DNA from: Dryococelus australis
Taxonomy: Eukaryota > Arthropoda > Insecta > Phasmatodea > Phasmatidae
Assembly (NCBI GenBank): GCA_029891345.1
Contig: CM057005.1
Coordinates: 64,507,260-64,571,259 of the forward strand
Length of the DNA: 64,000 nucleotides
Direction of reading: 5' to 3'
The position numbers and the translations under genes are program-made. The notes under the pieces were generated by a model that ran no database searches, was not told where the DNA came from, and worked only from the letters and a program-made list of their open reading frames with translations. This document shows positions 58,886-64,000 of this stretch, piece by piece. Positions within the stretch are counted from its first letter, which is position 1, and the number at the start of each line of letters is the position of its first letter.

Positions 58886-59780
58886 AACCCCAGTTTACAG
58901 TTTTTAGCGTTAACCTGTGCCCGCGACACGCTCTTTTAAGATAAGTTGTATTGTTGAAGATGCAATGGTTGGGGTTAACTCTCTCCTTGCCTTGGTATTA
59001 ATAAAGCCTAAGGTTTTTTAAAGTGGTCGTGTTATCGGTCGCCGGAAGGAAAAGTTAGTACCCCTTCTCTTCTCCTTATTTCCTCGCTAGTCTTCGAATC
59101 ATTGCCCTCTTGCTTCGTCCCTTCTCTTCCCCCGCACGTTTTTACTCGCAGTTTATGGCTTTAATTCCCATATTCAGTTGCTATAAGATAACGAATACAC
59201 CAAACAGAAAAATGAAAGAACCGAAATCATTTGTAACGTTATTCATGCGCATGATAAGAAAAACTTTCCCCCTTAAACTTAATTAAAGTATTCTATAATA
59301 GCGCTTGTCATGGCTTGTTGAAAAAAAAATTTTATTCTATTTTTGTTAATTTTCAACCAGAGCTTAATCGTGTGTATGGCATACAGGTACAAAGCTGGAA
59401 CAGAAAATTTAATGATGGTCCTTGAATTGGCGTATTTTAAGTTAATGCGTATTGTAATATGGCGAGTTTGGTTTGCGTTAGTAAAGCATGACTTAACAAT
59501 ATTTTTTACAATTTTATTTGTTCGAAACTCTACGTTAGTGCAGTTAATTGAGTTCACTTTTATTTCAAGCTATGGTGTCGCACGCCAGTGTTATATTTTG
59601 TTGCGATACAGTTGAAACGAAGACATTGTTTTTCTATTAGGTATATTGTTATGCTGTTATATCCAAGAAGTTAACTAACCTGGCCGGTTTGACGTAAATA
59701 CCTCGAATCTTGATGCTTGGCAGTTGTTTTGATGTATCATGTATACTCCATATTAACTTTACTAGATAATTATTTTTCAG
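58886..59780. other. No gene recognised
   Basis: A/T-rich; overlapping ORFs of 92 (minus) and 90 (plus) codons at 59279-59615 are compositional with no domain. Confidence 0.4.
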
Positions 59781-59901
59781 CTGGTGGAACACTCGGAACA
59801 ATGTGAGGAACTCTTTTCTTCCTCTGCAGCAAACTATCGTTTTGTTAACGCACTACTCAAATTTGCTTCATTAGGGCAGATTTATAATCCCGAATGCACG
59901 T
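59781..59901 (+). CDS. Exon-like segment, unidentified
   Basis: A good acceptor (ATAATTATTTTTCAG) precedes 40 codons plus one base ending at T/GTAAAT. The peptide begins LVEHSEQCEELFSSSAANY and has balanced composition. The frame stays open to TGA at 59943, so it could also be a terminal exon. Not recognised as a family. Confidence 0.3.
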
Positions 59902-60157
59902 GTAAATACAGGGACCTAGTCGTGGCAGAGCGAGCTTGTGACTGAAGGCAATAATGACCCATTACACTATGAGAGATTCCTTAAGCTTGTGTAAAATATG
60001 CTATAGCAGCTGCTACAACAGTTAGCACCGCAACCACCATTGCATTTGTCGTCTTACGTTGCCGAATTTGGTGTGTCGCGTATGTTAATATGATCTGCCG
60101 TATTTTTTGTCACCAACTTTCGTACGTGGTCAATGACAGTGTAGTTACAGATCGTAG

Positions 60158-60250
60158 AACGCTGCCTTTAACCACTTACTGAAACGCATTGATGATGAAG
60201 TGGAAAAAGATGACTCCATTGTAATTATACGTCCAAAGGAATTACTTTAA
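60158..60250 (+). CDS. Possible terminal exon, unidentified
   Basis: After GATCGTAG (weak acceptor) 30 codons read NAAFNHLLKRIDDEVEKDD and on to TAA. Composition is protein-like (acidic helix, then a hydrophobic end). It lies 256 bp after the exon-like segment at 59781, but the phases do not match simply. Chance is possible. Confidence 0.22.
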   Translation, partial: NAAFNHLLKRIDDEVEKDDSIVIIRPKELL

Positions 60251-60415
60251 AGTTGATGTGAAGTAGTTCACAGTTAAATAATATTGACGATTAAAGGTGT
60301 TCCATACTGCTGGAAGGTGTTTGAAAGACTTACACATCCAATACAACATGGCTAAAATTAACTTATAAAACAATAGGGTATATAATTTTAGTGCACTAAT
60401 TATAATGATTGACAT

Positions 60416-60832
60416 AAGCTGTTCGCTATAAAGCGAGCACTTTTGAAATCAGCCTTCGAAAAAACTCACTTCTAGTTGCAAACCTTTTTTTAACGGGCGC
60501 ATTGAGCGACATGCGCCCAGTAAAGTTGGTAACGATAGAGCGAAAATAGTTCCATATCCAACACTTTTTATTCGATGTCAAGATAACAGTTTGTGATAAC
60601 TTCAATCAATTATTTTGATTTCTGTTTTTTTTATACGTTGTATAAAAATTAGCAGATTTGTAGAATATTTTCTTTTACAATAATTTCACAGTTTGACTTG
60701 ACCGACACATGAATAATGCGATGAGGCCCATGATATCGTTAATTTTACATAAGACCGAAGAATACCCAACGTGTATACAAATATATCTTTGGCAGGACTT
60801 TCGGAAGTGCTCAGTTTACCGTGAACAGGCTA
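60416..60832 (+). mobile_element. MITE family A, copy with internal micro-inversion
   Basis: TAAGCTGTTCGCTATAAAGC to TTTACCGTGAACAGGCTATA with family landmarks in order, except that 60558-60584 (CCAACACTTTTTATTCGATG then TCAAGAT) is the inverse of the TATCTTAACGTCGAATAAAA then AGTGTTAGG seen at this place in other copies. Confidence 0.88.
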
Positions 60833-61614
60833 TAATGTACTTGTTGATGCACTTATAAGGTATGAAACAATAGGGTAACGCGTTGTAGTTTGTAAGTTAT
60901 AATGGTTAACGTAATTCATAATGTATTCGTTGATACACTCATTGCGGTATTTACCATTAAAGTTAAGGTTATACGGTATTTTACCTCGGTTTCGTTGTGA
61001 TAAGTTAATGTATCTTGCTTGAAGGTGTTGTATACTTACCTTGTTCTGCTACGTAAGCGCAGTGGCAAATCTTGAGCATGTAAAACGGAAGGTAATTTAT
61101 GGCCATGACTTCAATTTTACTAAGTAATATTTCTTTTTTTTTTTCTTTTTTTGTATGCTGGCCATAACTTGAAGCTAAGAAATAACTTCTTTTGAAACTG
61201 GCACAAATTATTTAACAAGTTGAAGGAAATATTTTGATGCCTCCACATTCTTATTTTGATTAGTTGAAAATGGACTAGAACGCATTTAAATGTTCCAATT
61301 GCCAATGTTAATACGGCAACGTAGAGTTGCGTTACTAGTTAAATACAATTGTGTACCAATACAGCATGCCTCATCAGTAGCGTGTGGTGAAGTGTTGCAA
61401 TGTAAGCTGATGCTTGCGCAGTGCTGTACACACTCGGCGCACGGAGCAGGAACCGGGAGAAACTGAACGTATTGCGGCCACTCACAAGAAAGCGGCTAGG
61501 CACCCATTTCACACGTGCTGTGACGTCAACTGCACTACTACGTTTAAGCGGCCGACGTGTGAACTAGCAGACGACTAGGTATAGCACACAGCTTATCTCA
61601 CAACAGTTCACCAC
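60833..61614. other. No gene recognised
   Basis: A/T-rich, G/C-richer after 61390; no domain or paired repeat found. Confidence 0.4.
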
Positions 61615-61765
61615 AACCACTGTAGTATCATGTTAGTACGCCAACTTTGTCGTGTAATAAGAATCTTCCGTGCAATCTCGCACAGCGGCTGGTATACCGG
61701 CTCGTGCATCAGGAGCTTGTACAGGAGTAATCGTGTCGGCAGGTATCGTGTAATATCGCCCTAAT
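61615..61765 (-). repeat. Family D terminus, long fragment
   Basis: The inverse reads TTAGGGCGATATTACACG, ATACCTGCCGACACG, GTACAAGCTCCTGATGCACG, AGCCGGTATACCAGCCGCT, ATTCTTATTACACGAC, collinear with the first 150 bp of the element at 30287. The opposite terminus was not found. Confidence 0.8.
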
Positions 61766-61974
61766 GCCTTGCAGTGGGGCCACGGAGTTTGTATGTGTAT
61801 AATACTTGCACGTAAGGGGTTCCACGGTCGACCTCCCGACATTAGACTGGGGCGTACATTGCGACGTAGTTGAGTAAAGCCTAGCACACGCGGCCATCTT
61901 TCTTGTACAAGAAAGTGAGCACGTTCTTATACACCTCGACTTGCATCGTGTGAACGGCCACCGAGTATGCTAGC

Positions 61975-62178
61975 TATAAGCCGTTCACGGTAAAGTGAGC
62001 ACTTTTTAAGGCCCTTCCAAATTTTTATTTTAAGCCACTTTTTATGTTTAAGCCACTTTTTAATATCAGTATTGTCGTGTAGCTAATAAATACGGCGTAT
62101 ATTTTCACCACTTATTATTAGTGGTTAATGGCTGTTGCGAGGGCCTTAAAAAGTGCTCACTTTATCATTAACTGTCTA
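61975..62178 (+). mobile_element. MITE family B, copy with internal tandem duplication
   Basis: TATAAGCCGTTCACGGTAAA to CTTTATCATTAACTGTCTAA. TTTAAGCCACTTTTTATG and TTTAAGCCACTTTTTAAT (about 62028-62064) are a local tandem duplication. GAGGGCCTTAAAAAGTGC marks the right subterminus. Confidence 0.84.
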
Positions 62179-64000
62179 AACTAGCACATAAGAGCTTGTA
62201 TACTGGCTAGTGCCATATAGGGACGATCCTATGTTTCGCCATCTTTCTTGTACAAGTAGAATGTAAACAAAAGATATATTTTGTTGATTCTGTTAATAAG
62301 CAGATATGTTAATGTTTTTAATATGATAAAATGTTTAATAGTCCCACTATCGTAAATAATTCTGTGTATGAATTTTAAAAATAGAGATTTGTTTTTTTAT
62401 CCCTGTGGGTGATTTTTAATTTTCTACATTTGTATATATTTAGTGCTTGAAATATGTCTGATTGGACTACATATTTTTATTATTTTTTATGGCACAACCC
62501 CAAAAACTGCTTCTAAATCATACATAGTTGACATCAATCATCCACTTTCTTGCTCACCAGCTAGTGTTGTGTGTATGGATCACACAATTCCGTGCATACT
62601 AGCTAGTAGGCACTTTAGTGTTCAATTGTTTGATCACCTTAGTAGTATGATTTGGTTCCTTGAAAGACAAGGGATTCGGATTCGGGGGAGCTGCCATCTT
62701 GTATGACCTTGATCTTTGACCCGAGACCTTGACACCGAGAACTTTTGACCCTAAAACCAGTAAAATACCTTAGAAATTCCAAATTTTTTTTTTTTTATTC
62801 TTTAAAAATTCCGAAAAAAACTTATTAAAAATTGTTAAGAATTTACTTTAAAAATTCTTAAAGGGATCTACAGAAACGACCTTCCCCCCCCCCCCCCGAA
62901 ATGCTGGCACGGATTAGCGACCCAGATGACCAGGAGGCAGGGATCAGTACCTATGACATTTGACCATGAAAATGCAAAAAATTTTAAAAATGAAAAATTT
63001 ATTATTAAAAAATTTGATTTAAAAATCATTTTAAAAAATTAACAAAATCGTTTAAAAATTTAATTTTATAAAATTTTATTTTAAAATTTTTTAATTTAAA
63101 AGACTTTAACCCCGGCAGCCATTTTCCCTTTTTTCCCCTCGGAATTTCCCTTTTTACCTAGAAAAAATTCCCTTAAAAAATTGATAGTGAATTTAATTAA
63201 AAAACTTGCATTTTCTGTGGTCTCCCCCCACACCACCATAAGTCACTTTCGTTCCATCCTCAGCAGACGACTGACTCCCTCGCCTCCACCCCCTCACCTA
63301 TACTCATTCTGCCATCTTGTTTTTTTCGTTCGCCATTGGCTACTGAGGCAGCCACCTTTGTTTATATGTTACTGGATGCAGTAAGATTTGTTTTTCGTTA
63401 GTTATTTGTTTATACATTACTGGAAGCACCCATATTGGTAGGCATGACCCATCCGCCATATTGGATGTAGACAACCTTTACCTTGGCCCCCTGACCCTGA
63501 ATGACCTTGAAAACAAAAGCTCGAGAATAAATTCGTAAAAGTAAGCATGCTGGAAACCAAGCGAGCTGTCGGCTCTTATATTATAGGCATAAAAAGACTT
63601 GAACATTTCCACCCTATTTAAAACAGATGTTTCCAATCAGCAGTATACCTACAAGCATAATGCGAGACTTAGATGACATGCATAATTTCTTAAATATATA
63701 GTTTGTATTTAAAATTTAAAGTTATTTAATTTAAAAAAAATATGTTTTATTTAATTATATAACTGTATATATAGCACAATACTTTTTAATAAAATATATT
63801 TCTTTACCTTTTTTTAATTTTTATTTATATTCCGACAAAGTAGGAAAACGTGAAATAAAATTTTATTTACACGCATTTTTTTTATTCAATTAAATTATTA
63901 CGATAGCTAACACTCTCAAAAATTACAATATTCTTTCATATGTCTAATAAACTGTCGCTACGGCTGCTCTGCTTACCGCACCTGTCACACAAATATGACA
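62179..64000. other. A/T-rich end of window, no gene
   Basis: Contains TGACCTTGA at 62703-62711 and near 63501, a 15-C tract (62884-62898), runs such as TTTAAAAATT (62990-63100), and two phrases GCCATCTTG/GCCATATTGG. ORFs are compositional. Confidence 0.4.

Noticed and set aside
1..64000. CRISPR array, rRNA, bacterial operons, integrated virus or retrotransposon polymerase
   Set aside because: No regularly spaced repeats, no rRNA-like blocks, no ribosome-binding-site-led gene runs and no reverse transcriptase motif were seen on either strand.

Overview
The window looks like the genome of a large-genome insect, possibly a polyneopteran such as a stick insect. This is inferred from sequence style only. 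It is A/T-rich, has almost no long open reading frames, has widely spaced short G/C-rich exons with GT/AG borders, and is packed with DNA transposons, MITEs and tRNA-derived SINEs. I saw no reverse transcriptase or integrase ORF, no rRNA, no convincing functional tRNA gene and no prokaryotic gene organisation.

The best host-gene evidence is a pair of plus-strand exons, 4018-4096 and 28995-29132. Together they encode a BRCT domain (a GG turn and STTHVVY in the first, WLWDSIK in the second). The first exon ends in phase 0 and the second starts in phase 0, with a stop codon 13 codons after the last BRCT-like residue. A C-terminal BRCT would fit a DNA-repair protein; DNA ligase IV is one candidate, unproven. 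The roughly 24.9 kb intron between them is mostly transposon debris. Two weaker plus-strand exon sets lie further right: 51607-51727 with 52126-52263, and 59781-59901 with 60158-60250.

Intron, 4-29 kb: an almost complete but dead hAT element of 3.75 kb (9500-13248) with matching ends and an 8-bp target duplication; two dead Tc1/mariner elements (14817-16846, with a nested MITE, and 20774-22143, with a DD34E layout); a 1 kb long inverted repeat (17220-18240); and several MITEs. Right half, 29-64 kb: Harbinger-like elements with TTA duplications, SINEs of at least three families, a degraded mariner-type fragment (48801-49074), foldback elements and short non-autonomous elements.

The dominant theme is one pair of terminal inverted repeats, TA-(A/T)A followed by GGCTGTTCACGGTAAAGTG and AGCACTTTT. 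It bounds about 24 complete or partial elements across the window, with two unrelated interiors: family A, about 420 bp, and family B, about 240 bp. Some copies form long inverted pairs (4139/4639 and 34340/35402), one is interrupted by another element, and two carry small in-place inversions (60558-60584 and 31471-31502). Long C/G homopolymer tracts recur, several of them inside transposon copies.
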